Origin: Pustulibacterium marinum
GTDB lineage: Bacteria; Bacteroidota; Bacteroidia; Flavobacteriales; Flavobacteriaceae
Direction of reading: 5' to 3'
Length of the DNA stretch: 64,000 nt
NCBI RefSeq assembly: GCF_900116665.1
Contig: NZ_FPBK01000008.1
Location: forward strand, 1 to 64,000
Shown here: piece after piece, positions 45,588 to 55,651 of the stretch
How the letters are laid out: each line of letters begins with the position of its first letter
Position numbering within the stretch: the stretch's first letter is position 1
Position numbers and translations under genes: made by a program
The notes under the pieces: model-generated
What the model was told of the DNA's origin: nothing
What the model saw: only the letters and a program-made list of their open reading frames with translations
The model's database searches: none

Positions 45588-47369
45588 TTAATGATTCATT
45601 TCCTCTTCACCATCTTGCAATGGAATAGTTTGCGGAACAAAATCCTGTCCAGGAATCACATACTCTCCATCCTCGTTAGTTTTACTATAATCGTATGGCC
45701 ACCTGTGTACGTGAGGAATTTCTCCTGGCCAGTTACCGTGTAAATGTTCTACTGGAGTAGTCCACTCAAGTGTATTTGATTTCCATGGGTTTTGAGTTGC
45801 CTTCTTACCGTAAAACATACTTCTGAAGAAGTTCCATAAAAAGAATAATTGTGCAAAACCAGCTAATAACGCAAAGATTGTAATTACAACATTTGTGTCT
45901 TGTAATTCATCAAATAATGGAAACGCCGAGTTACTATAATAACGTCTTGGAAGACCAGCTAGTCCAATAAAGTGCATTGGGAAGAAAACACCATAAGCAG
46001 CAATTAAAGTTAACCAGAAATGAACATAACCTAAATTCTTGCTCATCATTCTACCAAACATTTTAGGATACCAGTGATAAATACCAGCAAACATTCCGTA
46101 TAAAGATGAAATACCCATTACTAAGTGGAAGTGAGCTACTACGAAATACGTATCATGCACGTTAATATCCAAAGTACTATCTCCTAAAATAATACCTGTT
46201 AAACCACCAGTAATAAAGGTAGAAACCATACCTATTGAGAACAACATGGCTGGGTTCATTTGAAGATTACCTTTCCATAGTGTTGTTATATAGTTAAATC
46301 CTTTTACAGCCGAAGGAATCGCAATCAATAAGGTTGTGAATGTAAATACAGAACCTAAGAATGGATTCATCCCTGATACAAACATATGGTGACCCCATAC
46401 AATTGTAGAAAGGAAGGCAATAGCTAAAATAGAAGCAATCATTGCACGGTAACCAAAAATTGGTTTACGTGAATTGGTTGCAATAACTTCTGAAGTGATA
46501 CCCAATGCAGGTAACAATACAATGTATACCTCTGGGTGACCAAGGAACCAGAACAAGTGCTCATACAATACTGGAGAACCTCCTTGATAGTGTAATGCTT
46601 CACCTCCAATAAATATATCTGACAAGAAGAAGGAAGTACCAAAACTTCTATCCATAATCAATAATAATGCAGCAGATAATAATACTGGGAAAGAAACTAC
46701 ACCAATTACAGCTGTAATAAATAAAGCCCACATAGTTAAAGGTAATCTAGTCATAGACATACCTTTTGTACGTAAATTCAAAACAGTAACTATATAGTTC
46801 AAAGACCCCATTAAAGAAGAAGCAATGAAAATAGCCATAGATACCAACCATAATGTCATACCTAAACCAGAACCTGGTTGTGCTTGTGGTAATGCACTTA
46901 ATGGAGGATAAATAGTCCATCCAGCAGCTGCAGGACCAGCCTCAATAAATAATGATCCTACCATGATAATCGCAGATAAAAAGAACATCCAATAAGAAAG
47001 CATGTTCATAAAACCTGAAGCCATATCACGTGCTCCAATTTGCAATGGAATTAATAAGTTACTAAAAGTACCACTTAAACCCTGTGTTAACACGAAGAAT
47101 ACCATAATGGTACCGTGGATAGTTACTAATGCTAAATAAATATTCGCATCCATTACTCCATCAGGAGCCCATTTTCCTAAAAGAACTTCAAATATCTTAA
47201 AAGATTCACCTGGCCAAGCCAATTGCATTCTGAATAATAAAGACATGGCAATACCAATGATACCCATTAACAAACCTGTAATAAGGAATTGTTTAGAGAT
47301 CATCTTATGATCTTGACTAAAGATATACTTTGTTACAAAAGTTTCTTTATGATGTGCGTGTTCTGACAT
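45588..47369 (-). CDS. ctaD: Cytochrome c oxidase subunit I
   Basis: A 593-residue catalytic subunit with 12 or more transmembrane helices. It carries the heme a, heme a3 and CuB ligands: GHPEVYIVLLPALG (CuB His and the Tyr cross-link region) near 280, WGHHMFVSGMNPF (two CuB His) near 328 and HDTYFVVAHFHLVMG (heme a3 and heme a His) near 408. The HPEVY glutamate-less D-channel assignment was not made. It reduces oxygen to water. It is the last gene of the eight-gene actA-ctaD operon; subunits III and IV are encoded 24-29 kb away. Confidence 0.97.
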   Translation of the reverse strand: MSEHAHHKETFVTKYIFSQDHKMISKQFLITGLLMGIIGIAMSLLFRMQLAWPGESFKIFEVLLGKWAPDGVMDANIYLALVTIHGTIMVFFVLTQGLSGTFSNLLIPLQIGARDMASGFMNMLSYWMFFLSAIIMVGSLFIEAGPAAAGWTIYPPLSALPQAQPGSGLGMTLWLVSMAIFIASSLMGSLNYIVTVLNLRTKGMSMTRLPLTMWALFITAVIGVVSFPVLLSAALLLIMDRSFGTSFFLSDIFIGGEALHYQGGSPVLYEHLFWFLGHPEVYIVLLPALGITSEVIATNSRKPIFGYRAMIASILAIAFLSTIVWGHHMFVSGMNPFLGSVFTFTTLLIAIPSAVKGFNYITTLWKGNLQMNPAMLFSIGMVSTFITGGLTGIILGDSTLDINVHDTYFVVAHFHLVMGISSLYGMFAGIYHWYPKMFGRMMSKNLGYVHFWLTLIAAYGVFFPMHFIGLAGLPRRYYSNSAFPLFDELQDTNVVITIFALLAGFAQLFFLWNFFRSMFYGKKATQNPWKSNTLEWTTPVEHLHGNWPGEIPHVHRWPYDYSKTNEDGEYVIPGQDFVPQTIPLQDGEEEMNH

Positions 47370-47407
47370 GATTTATTTTTATAATTTTTTTAAACCGAAA
47401 TCCTTAA

Positions 47408-48538
47408 TTAGTTTACTCCAATAATTGAAGCTTCGTCATCTGAAATAAACACTTCTGACTGTGCCATTTCACCATTTGAAGAATCATCTTTACCCATTGA
47501 TGCAGCAAAAGTTTTTTGCTCTTTCATCCAAGCATTAAAATCTTCTTCAGATTCTACGATGATTTTCATTTGCATATTGTAGTGAGACTGCCCACAAATT
47601 TTGTTACACAATAATAGGTAATCAAATTCGTATGGGTCTGCATCTTCACCATTAGCACGCTTTTCAGCTCTAATGTCATTAATACGCTCTACCTTTTCTA
47701 CAATTCCTCCATCAGCTCTCATTTCCTCAGTTGTTACTGTTGGAGTGAAAGAGAATTGAGTGATCATACCCGGGACACAGTTCATCTGTGCTCTAAAGTG
47801 AGGCATGTATGCAGAGTGAATTACGTCTTGAGATCTCATTTTGAATAAAACTTTCTTACCTACTGGTAAATGTAATTCTGTTGCAATAACATCATCATCA
47901 GCATTTGGATCTGCTTCATTGATTCCTAAAATATTAGAACTTGCGATATCAATCAATCTAACATTGGCTTCACCTAATGTATTATCTTGACCAGCGTATC
48001 TAGCTTTCCAGTTAAACTGTTGTGCATATAATTCTATAACCATAGGATCTTCATCTTCAGAATTCACATCCATAATCGTAGTCCAAGTAAATAATCCATA
48101 AAGAATTAAACCAGCTAAAGTAATTACTGGGATAATAGTCCAAATCATTTCTAACTTGTCATTATCTGCATAGAACAATGCTTTTTTACCTTTTTGTCCT
48201 TTGTATTTATAAGCAAAGAAAAATAACAATCCTTGAGTTAAAAACTGAACGAAAAAGATTAAAACCATAGACATGGTCATAAGAAAATCATAATCGTCAC
48301 CATGTTCAGATGCTGGTGTACCTAGAACTAAAGGTCCCCATTTGAAAACACCATATATCATGAAGATATAAAAAGCGGCCAAAAATCCAAACATTAGATA
48401 ACCGTTCAATTTGTTATCCTTATCATTTGCAACCTCCGAATTATCGGTATGTGCTTGCGACAATTCGAATATCTTGCTCATTTGCCAAATTGCGATGGCA
48501 ACCAGAACTAAAACTATTATTGCTAAAAAGGTAGTCAT
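47408..48538 (-). CDS. ctaC: Cytochrome c oxidase subunit II
   Basis: A 376-residue membrane-anchored CuA subunit. The N-terminal third has four hydrophobic helices (about residues 2-20, 47-67, 86-111 and 131-153), two more than in classical subunit II. The periplasmic cupredoxin domain has the CuA motif CNKICGQSHYNMQM (Cys-x3-Cys-x3-His-x2-Met) near 315 and DVIHSAYMPHFRAQMNCVPG before it. There is no CxxCH, so it is not a caa3-type fused cytochrome; electrons should come from the act-encoded complex. It lies between actF and ctaD. Confidence 0.95.
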   Translation of the reverse strand: MTTFLAIIVLVLVAIAIWQMSKIFELSQAHTDNSEVANDKDNKLNGYLMFGFLAAFYIFMIYGVFKWGPLVLGTPASEHGDDYDFLMTMSMVLIFFVQFLTQGLLFFFAYKYKGQKGKKALFYADNDKLEMIWTIIPVITLAGLILYGLFTWTTIMDVNSEDEDPMVIELYAQQFNWKARYAGQDNTLGEANVRLIDIASSNILGINEADPNADDDVIATELHLPVGKKVLFKMRSQDVIHSAYMPHFRAQMNCVPGMITQFSFTPTVTTEEMRADGGIVEKVERINDIRAEKRANGEDADPYEFDYLLLCNKICGQSHYNMQMKIIVESEEDFNAWMKEQKTFAASMGKDDSSNGEMAQSEVFISDDEASIIGVN

Positions 48539-48567
48539 TATATAATTTTTGTTTACTCTATACTCTA

Positions 48568-49947
48568 TTAATAGTGGAAATGTTTACTTTCTTCAATAAA
48601 TGGATCACGCTTAGGTAACCATACTTTAGTTTTAGCAAAAGCACTTGTTACTGTAATTAAGAATAAACCTAAGAAGAATAAAATACTTCCAATCTCTGGA
48701 GCTCCGAAAGACCAGTGCTCACCTACTGTTGAAGGCATTACAATTTGGAAAAGATCCATGTAATGACCTATAAGAATAAACGTACCCGCTAAGAAAATAA
48801 ACCAAGGTTTACGTTTAAAATCACTATTCATTAAAATAAGGAATGGGAACAAGAAGTTGATGGCAACCATTCCAAAGAATATTGGATTATAGTGCTCAAT
48901 TCTTGGTAAGAAATATCCAGATTCCTCAGGGATGTTTGCATACCACTGTAACATGAATTGTCCAAACCATAAATATGTCCAGAAGATACTTAAACCAAAC
49001 ATAAATTTAGCTAAATCATGTAAGTGACTATCATTAACAAACTCTAAAAGACCTTTAGATTTCAAATAAACAGTACTCATAGCAATAACTGTAATAGCAC
49101 TTACAAACATTGTTGCGAAAACATACCAAGCAAATAATGTACTATACCAGTGTGGCTCTAAACTCATGAACCAATCCCAAGCCATCATAGATTCTGAAAC
49201 AAAGAAGAATAATAAGAAAAATACAGATATTTTAAAGTTCTTCTTATAGTTTGAATCATCTGTAGCTTCATCTTGAGCCAATGAATATTTTCTAGAGATA
49301 AATCTATATCCAATCCAACCAGCGATAAAGATAGCAGCTCTAATAATGAAGAAAGGTGAATTCAAATATCCACTTTTACCAGCTAAAATTGTATCGTGAT
49401 CTGTAATTCCAGGTTCCATCCAAAGATACAGGTGATTCATGTGTGATATTGTCAATACAAAAAAGACAAACAAAATAATACCACCAGGAACCAAGTAAGA
49501 TGTAATCGCCTCCATTACTCTAAACAATACTGGAGACCATCCTGCTTGTGCTACTCTTTGAACTGCATAGAATACCAAGGTACCTAGAGACAACATAAAG
49601 AAGAAAAATCCAGCAATTAACACAGCAGACCAAGGTCTGTTTTGTAATTGATGAAATACATGCTCTGCGTGTTCATCGTGACCAGCTTCCGCATGATGTG
49701 TACTTTCTGCATTATGTTCATCTTCGGCATGATGGGCAACTTCACCTTCATGATGATCCATTTTCATTACATGCGCTTCTTCCGCTTCAGCATGGCCACC
49801 GCCGTGATGTGCACTAGCCTCTTTTACTATTGCAGCAGCTTCTTCAACAGTTGATGGAGCATTTAAGAATCCCATTGCGATTCCAATTAACCCCAAAACC
49901 ATGCAAACAATTGCAGTAATTTTTAATTTATTTGATAACGTGTACAT
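48568..49947 (-). CDS. actF: Alternative complex III subunit ActF, with His-rich arm
   Basis: A 459-residue polytopic membrane subunit of quinol:cytochrome c oxidoreductase (alternative complex III). Ten or so helices lie after residue 105 (for example WSAVLIAGFFFFMLSLGTLVF and FKISVFFLLFFFVSESMMAWDW). The first helix (about 9-28) is followed by an arm at residues 47-99 with 15 histidines (AHHGGGHAEAEEAHV, DHHEGEVAHHAEDEHNAES, THHAEAGHDEHAEH). The arm is not needed for the fold and may bind metal. It is placed between actE and ctaC, as expected for act operons. Confidence 0.92.
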   Translation of the reverse strand: MYTLSNKLKITAIVCMVLGLIGIAMGFLNAPSTVEEAAAIVKEASAHHGGGHAEAEEAHVMKMDHHEGEVAHHAEDEHNAESTHHAEAGHDEHAEHVFHQLQNRPWSAVLIAGFFFFMLSLGTLVFYAVQRVAQAGWSPVLFRVMEAITSYLVPGGIILFVFFVLTISHMNHLYLWMEPGITDHDTILAGKSGYLNSPFFIIRAAIFIAGWIGYRFISRKYSLAQDEATDDSNYKKNFKISVFFLLFFFVSESMMAWDWFMSLEPHWYSTLFAWYVFATMFVSAITVIAMSTVYLKSKGLLEFVNDSHLHDLAKFMFGLSIFWTYLWFGQFMLQWYANIPEESGYFLPRIEHYNPIFFGMVAINFLFPFLILMNSDFKRKPWFIFLAGTFILIGHYMDLFQIVMPSTVGEHWSFGAPEIGSILFFLGLFLITVTSAFAKTKVWLPKRDPFIEESKHFHY

Positions 49948-49983
49948 ATCTCTTAACGAATATTTTTCTGTTGAAGTTTGTTT

Positions 49984-50541
49984 TTATTTCGACAATTTAG
50001 TTTTGAGACTCATCACATACTCAGCAACTTGCCAGCGTTCTTTCTCATTCAATTGAACAGCATAAGAACCCATAGAGTTTAATCCGTAATAAATTACATG
50101 ATAAACACTACCTTCTGAAATATCTCTATCGGCATAATTAGGAACCCCTAAAAACTTTTCTCTCTCTACCAATGTTCCATTACCATCACCTTTATCACCG
50201 TGACAAATGGCACAATAAATTGTAAAAAGCTCTTTACCTTTAGCCATATCAGCTTCCATATTCACACTATCCAGAGGACTATGAAGATTTACCTTAGCTA
50301 GATCGTACCCTTCTGTGGTGTTCTCATAATCATAAGGCAACCATCCTCTTTTGATTGTATTTGCTGGCGGAAGTTGTGCTTCTTTATCATTTGGAAAAGC
50401 GTCTGACTCCTGGTATGTTTCATAACTTACACCTTCATACATGTTAGGGAAGTATTGATAGTTTGGTTTAGAACTATTGAAACAAGAAGTTACAGAAGCT
50501 GCAACACCCAAAACAATTCCTATTTTAAATAAGCTTTTCAT
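49984..50541 (-). CDS. actE: Alternative complex III subunit ActE, monoheme cytochrome c lipoprotein
   Basis: A 185-residue lipoprotein; MKSLFKIGIVLGVAASVTSC puts the lipidated Cys at residue 20. The heme c motif is CAICH at residues 110-114, with a likely Met axial ligand in GLNSMGSYAVQL near 158. In the family it sits on the periplasmic side and passes electrons toward the oxidase. It lies between actD and actF. Confidence 0.93.
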   Translation of the reverse strand: MKSLFKIGIVLGVAASVTSCFNSSKPNYQYFPNMYEGVSYETYQESDAFPNDKEAQLPPANTIKRGWLPYDYENTTEGYDLAKVNLHSPLDSVNMEADMAKGKELFTIYCAICHGDKGDGNGTLVEREKFLGVPNYADRDISEGSVYHVIYYGLNSMGSYAVQLNEKERWQVAEYVMSLKTKLSK

Positions 50542-50549
50542 ATCTTATA

Positions 50550-51074
50550 TTAATGCTTTTCTGAAACAATTACTTCAACTGCTCCAGTTTCTTCTAACAA
50601 AGCAGTTAATTCTTTTTCATTTCCATGAAGCGCAATCTCCATTAAGAAATGATCATCTGTTGTTCTTACGTCTGGATTTTCAGCTTCTTTAAATGGCCAT
50701 AATCTACTTCTCATGTAGAATGTGATTACCATTAAGTGAGCCGCAAAGAAAACTGTCATTTCAAACATAATTGGAATGAATGTTGGCAAGTTTTCAATGA
50801 AACTAAAACTTGGTTTACCACCAATGTTTTGAGGCCAGTCAACAATCATCATATAGTACATCATTGTTGCAGCAACACTGATTCCTACACAACCAAAAAT
50901 AAAAGAACAAATAGCTAATCTTGTATGCTCTAAGCCCATGGCTTTATCCAATCCGTGTACCGGAAAAGGCGTAAAGATTTCTTCTATATGATGCTTTTCT
51001 GCTTTTACCTTTTTAACAGCATGTAAAAGCACATCATCATCATTGTAAATAGCTTGTATAACTTTATTACTCAT
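50550..51074 (-). CDS. actD: Alternative complex III subunit ActD (DUF3341)
   Basis: A 174-residue membrane protein of the DUF3341 family, the ActD subunit. An N-terminal cytoplasmic part holds the conserved VHGLDKAMGLEHTRLAI segment (about 50-66), followed by two transmembrane helices (about 65-90 and 100-130), and a cytoplasmic tail with DDHFLMEIALHGNE. Its start overlaps the end of actC by 8 bp, which supports coupled translation. Confidence 0.92.
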   Translation of the reverse strand: MSNKVIQAIYNDDDVLLHAVKKVKAEKHHIEEIFTPFPVHGLDKAMGLEHTRLAICSFIFGCVGISVAATMMYYMMIVDWPQNIGGKPSFSFIENLPTFIPIMFEMTVFFAAHLMVITFYMRSRLWPFKEAENPDVRTTDDHFLMEIALHGNEKELTALLEETGAVEVIVSEKH

Positions 51075-52464
51075 GATTGCCGTCTCTTAATTTTTTATAT
51101 TTTTCACCAGATGATTTCAAAATAGTTTTTACCTCTGCCTGTGCAATTACAGGGAATGTTCTTGCATATAATAAGAACAATACGAAGAAGAAACCGATAG
51201 TTCCAATGAACACTCCTATATCTATAAATGTAGGAGAGAACATTGTCCAAGATGATGGTAAGTGACCTTTACTTAAGTCGATAACGATAATATCGAAACG
51301 CTCAAACCACATTCCTATGTTTATCACAATAGAAACAATGAAAGACCACATATAGTTCGTTCTTAATTTTTTAACCCATAAAGTTTGTGGAACAATGAAG
51401 TTACAGATAATCAATGCCCAGAAAGCCCACCAGTAAGGTCCAGTTGCTGCTCCAATAGACATATATGTATAATCTTCATAATTTGTTCCTGAATACCATC
51501 CGATAAAGAATTCAGTGATATAAGCAACCGATACAACTCCACCGGTTAACAAGATTACTTTATTCATATTTTCGATATGAACAATCGTAATGTAGTTTTC
51601 TAGATTTGAAACCTTTCTCATGATGATCAACAATGTTAATACCATTGCAAATCCAGAGAAGATAGCTCCAGCTACGAAATACGGAGGGAAAATTGTTGAG
51701 TGCCATCCAGGTATTACAGAAGTAGCAAAGTCAAAAGATACAATGGTGTGTACCGAAAGTACTAAAGGAGTTGCCAAACCAGCTAATACCAAAGAAACCT
51801 CTTCAAAACGTTGCCAATCTTTAGCACGTCCACTCCATCCGAAACTTAATAAAGAATAAATTTTCTTTTGGAAAGGCTTCACAGCTCTATCACGAAGCAT
51901 TGCAAAATCAGGTAACAAACCAGTCCACCAGAAAACCAATGAAACCGATAAATAGGTAGAAATTGCGAATACATCCCATAAAAGCGGTGAGTTAAAGTTT
52001 ACCCACAAAGAACCAAACTGGTTAGGAATAGGTAATACCCAATAAGCTAACCAAGGACGTCCCATGTGAATAATTGGGAAAAGACCCGCCTGAACTACCG
52101 AGAAAATTGTCATTGCCTCAGCAGAACGGTTAATCGCCATTCTCCACTTTTGACGGAACAATAATAATACTGCAGATATCAAGGTACCTGCGTGACCAAT
52201 ACCAACCCACCAAACGAAGTTAGTAATATCCCAGGCCCAACCAACAGTTTTGTTAAGCCCCCAAACACCAATACCGGTAGATACAGTATAAATGATACAT
52301 CCAAGTCCCCATAAAAAGGCAACCAATGCTATTGAGAACACTATCCACCATTGTTTGTTTGCTCTCCCTTCAACCGGAGCGGCTACATCAACAGTAACAT
52401 CGTGATAAGTCTTATCACCGGTTACTAAGGGTTCACGTATAGGTGCTTCGTAATGCGACGCCAT
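51067..52464 (-). CDS. actC: Alternative complex III subunit ActC (NrfD family)
   Basis: A 465-residue integral membrane protein of the NrfD/polysulfide reductase family with about ten helices. Landmarks are WGLNKTVGWAWDITNFVWWVGIGHAGTLISA near 75-105, the quinol-site type region, and IMRKVSNLENYITIVHIENMNK near 285. It is the quinol-oxidising membrane subunit. It lies between actB and actD. Confidence 0.95.
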   Translation of the reverse strand: MASHYEAPIREPLVTGDKTYHDVTVDVAAPVEGRANKQWWIVFSIALVAFLWGLGCIIYTVSTGIGVWGLNKTVGWAWDITNFVWWVGIGHAGTLISAVLLLFRQKWRMAINRSAEAMTIFSVVQAGLFPIIHMGRPWLAYWVLPIPNQFGSLWVNFNSPLLWDVFAISTYLSVSLVFWWTGLLPDFAMLRDRAVKPFQKKIYSLLSFGWSGRAKDWQRFEEVSLVLAGLATPLVLSVHTIVSFDFATSVIPGWHSTIFPPYFVAGAIFSGFAMVLTLLIIMRKVSNLENYITIVHIENMNKVILLTGGVVSVAYITEFFIGWYSGTNYEDYTYMSIGAATGPYWWAFWALIICNFIVPQTLWVKKLRTNYMWSFIVSIVINIGMWFERFDIIVIDLSKGHLPSSWTMFSPTFIDIGVFIGTIGFFFVLFLLYARTFPVIAQAEVKTILKSSGEKYKKLRDGNHE

Positions 52465-52507
52465 AATACTATTTTATATAATAATTATTAGTTTATTTTA
52501 TTTTATC

Positions 52508-55500
52508 TTAAGCTTCTTCTGTGTTTCTAACTTTTACTTGATAGATCACATTTGGTCTTGTTCCTTTGAATCCTAGTAAATGATACATACGGTCATCTTC
52601 TTTTAACTTAGATATTTCACTCTCTTTGTTATTAACATCACCAAATACCATTGCTCCAGTACTACATGCAGCAGAACAAGCAGTTTGGAATTCTCCATCC
52701 TCTATTGTTCTACCTTCACGTTTGGCATCAAGAATAGTTTTTTGTGTCATTTGCATACACATAGAACATTTCTCCATAACACCTCTAGAACGTACTACAA
52801 CATCTGGATTCAACACCATACGACCTAAATCATTATTCATATGGAAATCAAATTCATCATTCTCAGCATATAAGAACCAATTGAAACGACGAACTTTATA
52901 AGGACAGTTATTAGCACAATAACGAGTACCAACACATCGATTATAAATCATTTGATTTTGACCTTGACGACCATGTGAAGTTGCCGCTACAGGACAAACT
53001 GTTTCACAAGGCGCATGATTACAATGCTGACACATCACCGGTTGAAATGCTACCTGTGGATTCGCAGAAGGATCTTCTAACTCATGATAAGTTGAAATTG
53101 CCCCAGGAGCTGCTTCCACTTTTTCAACATCCGCTTCAAAACTTTCTTCAGAAGAATAGTATCTATCAATACGCAGCCAATGCATATCTCTAAATTTTCT
53201 AATCTCACTTTTACCTACAACAGGTACATTATTTTCCGCATGACATGCAATAACACATGCTCCACACCCTGTACATGAAGACAAGTCTATAGACAAGTTA
53301 AAGTGATGCCCAACAGTTGTATCAAATTCCTGCCATAAGTTAGCCTCATCAGCTTCAACCTCTTGATGCATCATAGATACTTCTGGTTGAGGATTCCAAT
53401 GATGAGCATTTTCAGTATTAAATACCTCTAAAGTAGTTTCTCTTAAAATATCTCCACGACCATCTAAAGTATTTTGCATCTGAACTGAAGCAAACTCATG
53501 AGTCCCAGAAACTTTTTCAATTTTCACAGGCTGAACATTATTTCCTTCAAAATAAAACGGATAAGCATTTACACCTACCTGCATTTCTTCTTGAACACCT
53601 TCCTTCTTACCATACCCAAGAGCTAAACCAACAGATCCCTTTGCTTGACCAGGTTGAATTAAAACTGGAACAGTAGCAGAAACTCCATTAACGGTAATTT
53701 TTGCATAACTACCGTCTAAACCTCCATTATCAGCTAATGTATTTTCAAAGCCCCATGCATCAGCATCAGCTTTAGATACCGTTAGATAGTTATCCCAAGT
53801 ATTTCTTGTAATTGGATCCGGAAATTCTTGCAACCAAGGATTATTTGCCTGCTGACCATCACCCATACCGGTTTTGGTATACAACATCAATTCAACACCT
53901 TCTACTGAAGATTTCGCTAAACGAACAGCGTAATCACCAGCACCAGAAGCTAAAACTACAGGTGCAGATTCGACATTCATAGCCCCTTCCGAAACAACTC
54001 CTTCATTAGAAGCTGTTACACCAGCAGATGTATTTTTATAAACCCCATCATGTAATGCTTGATTCCAACTAGAACCATTCAAGATTGACGTTGTCCAATT
54101 TTCTTTTACATATTCGTAATAAGAAGTATCATTACCCATCCAGTTTAATAATGCATCCTGAAATTGCATAGTATCAAACAATGGACGAATAGTTGGCTGC
54201 ATTAAACTGTAATGACCTTTTTTAATCTCTACATCACCCCAAGACTCTAAATAATGAGGCATTGCAGCTACATATGTAGATTTCAATGCTGTTTCATCCT
54301 CTTTCATAGAGAATACTACAGATGTACCTACTTTACTCAATCCTTGTTCAAAAGATTTAGCTTCTGCTAAAGTATATAAAGGATTTACCCCCACCATTAC
54401 TAGAACTCCTACTTTACCAGAGTTCATATCTTTTATTAACGATTGAACTGAACTAAAATTACCTTTTCTAGTATATAAAGGTGAAGATGGATCAAAAGCC
54501 TCACTAGACAGACTCTCATTGATAGCTAAAGCCAATGCTTGCGCATTATCATCTTGCAAACCTGTAAGAACAACTGCTTTTGAACCAGCTTTCTTAACCT
54601 GCTTTGCAGCAGCCTTCACAGCCTCTTCTGCAGCTTCAGGAAGAGAACCTCCTATAGAAACTCCAGTCATAGCACCGTAAAATTTAGCAATTGCTATTTT
54701 AACTTGACTTGGCGTTAACGCAACTCTCTTATCTGCATTAGCACCTGTCAAACTCATATTAGATTCAAACTGAACATGGCGAGACATTTTTCCATTACTC
54801 GGAACTCTACCCTTTGCATAACTACCTTCAAAACCTCCACCTTGCCAATCAGCAATAAAATCAGCATCAAAAGAAACTATAACTTCAGCTTTTGACAAAT
54901 CGTAATCTGCCATTGCACGTGTACCATATTTAGCTTCAAAAGCATTCAAAGCTGCATCTTCCGAAACAGCATCATAAATAACATGCTTTACACCACCAAC
55001 AGCAGCAGAATATTCGCTTACCAATTTAGCAGTGGAAGGACTCGCAAAAGTTTGCGTTAAAAACACAACATCTTTACCCTGAGCTTTTGCTTGTTGAATT
55101 TTAGCCTTCACATCAGCATTCAAATCAGACCAAGAAACATCTTTCCCATCCTTTTTAGGACCCTGAACACGTTTTGTATCATACATAGACAATACAGATG
55201 CAACTACTCTTGCATTTGCACTACTATTAACTTCTGCTTTATCATGATTTTTTACAAATATTGGCCTACCCTCTCTGGTTTTAACCAATACACTTGCAAA
55301 ATCATACCCATCCGCTATTGTAGACGCATAGTAATTAGCTACACCCGGACGTATTTCTTCTGGCTGTACTACGTAAGGTATTGCCTTTTTCACAGGACCT
55401 TCACAAGCTGCTAAAGATGCAGCAGCAGTACTAAAACCAACAAACTTTAAAAAGTCTCTTCGTGATGTTGCTGAAGAATCTTCTTGAGATTGCTCTCCTA

Positions 55501-55618
55501 AAAATTGATCAACAGGAATCTCATTTACAAACTCATTCTGTTTTAGCGTCTCAACCTTAGAGCTATTCTCAGGTTTTAGCTCTTCGACACTTACCCAGTA
55601 TTTTTTGTTTGATGCCAT
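52508..55618 (-). CDS. actB: Alternative complex III subunit ActB (molybdopterin oxidoreductase-like plus Fe-S)
   Basis: A 1036-residue peripheral subunit, a fusion of a molybdopterin-oxidoreductase-like domain (no molybdopterin cofactor is expected in this family) and an Fe-S domain. A twin-arginine variant signal, SRRDFLKFVGFSTAAASLAAC, begins at residue 52. Fe-S ligands lie in four clusters within about 770-1010: CTGCGACVIACH, CQHCNHAPCETVCP, CVGTRYCANNCPYK and CSMCMQM with CSAACSTGAM. It connects the quinol site of ActC to the heme subunit ActA. Confidence 0.96.
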   Translation of the reverse strand: MASNKKYWVSVEELKPENSSKVETLKQNEFVNEIPVDQFLGEQSQEDSSATSRRDFLKFVGFSTAAASLAACEGPVKKAIPYVVQPEEIRPGVANYYASTIADGYDFASVLVKTREGRPIFVKNHDKAEVNSSANARVVASVLSMYDTKRVQGPKKDGKDVSWSDLNADVKAKIQQAKAQGKDVVFLTQTFASPSTAKLVSEYSAAVGGVKHVIYDAVSEDAALNAFEAKYGTRAMADYDLSKAEVIVSFDADFIADWQGGGFEGSYAKGRVPSNGKMSRHVQFESNMSLTGANADKRVALTPSQVKIAIAKFYGAMTGVSIGGSLPEAAEEAVKAAAKQVKKAGSKAVVLTGLQDDNAQALALAINESLSSEAFDPSSPLYTRKGNFSSVQSLIKDMNSGKVGVLVMVGVNPLYTLAEAKSFEQGLSKVGTSVVFSMKEDETALKSTYVAAMPHYLESWGDVEIKKGHYSLMQPTIRPLFDTMQFQDALLNWMGNDTSYYEYVKENWTTSILNGSSWNQALHDGVYKNTSAGVTASNEGVVSEGAMNVESAPVVLASGAGDYAVRLAKSSVEGVELMLYTKTGMGDGQQANNPWLQEFPDPITRNTWDNYLTVSKADADAWGFENTLADNGGLDGSYAKITVNGVSATVPVLIQPGQAKGSVGLALGYGKKEGVQEEMQVGVNAYPFYFEGNNVQPVKIEKVSGTHEFASVQMQNTLDGRGDILRETTLEVFNTENAHHWNPQPEVSMMHQEVEADEANLWQEFDTTVGHHFNLSIDLSSCTGCGACVIACHAENNVPVVGKSEIRKFRDMHWLRIDRYYSSEESFEADVEKVEAAPGAISTYHELEDPSANPQVAFQPVMCQHCNHAPCETVCPVAATSHGRQGQNQMIYNRCVGTRYCANNCPYKVRRFNWFLYAENDEFDFHMNNDLGRMVLNPDVVVRSRGVMEKCSMCMQMTQKTILDAKREGRTIEDGEFQTACSAACSTGAMVFGDVNNKESEISKLKEDDRMYHLLGFKGTRPNVIYQVKVRNTEEA

Positions 55619-55651
55619 GTTATATATAAAATTAGCTCTTTTGACAATTAA

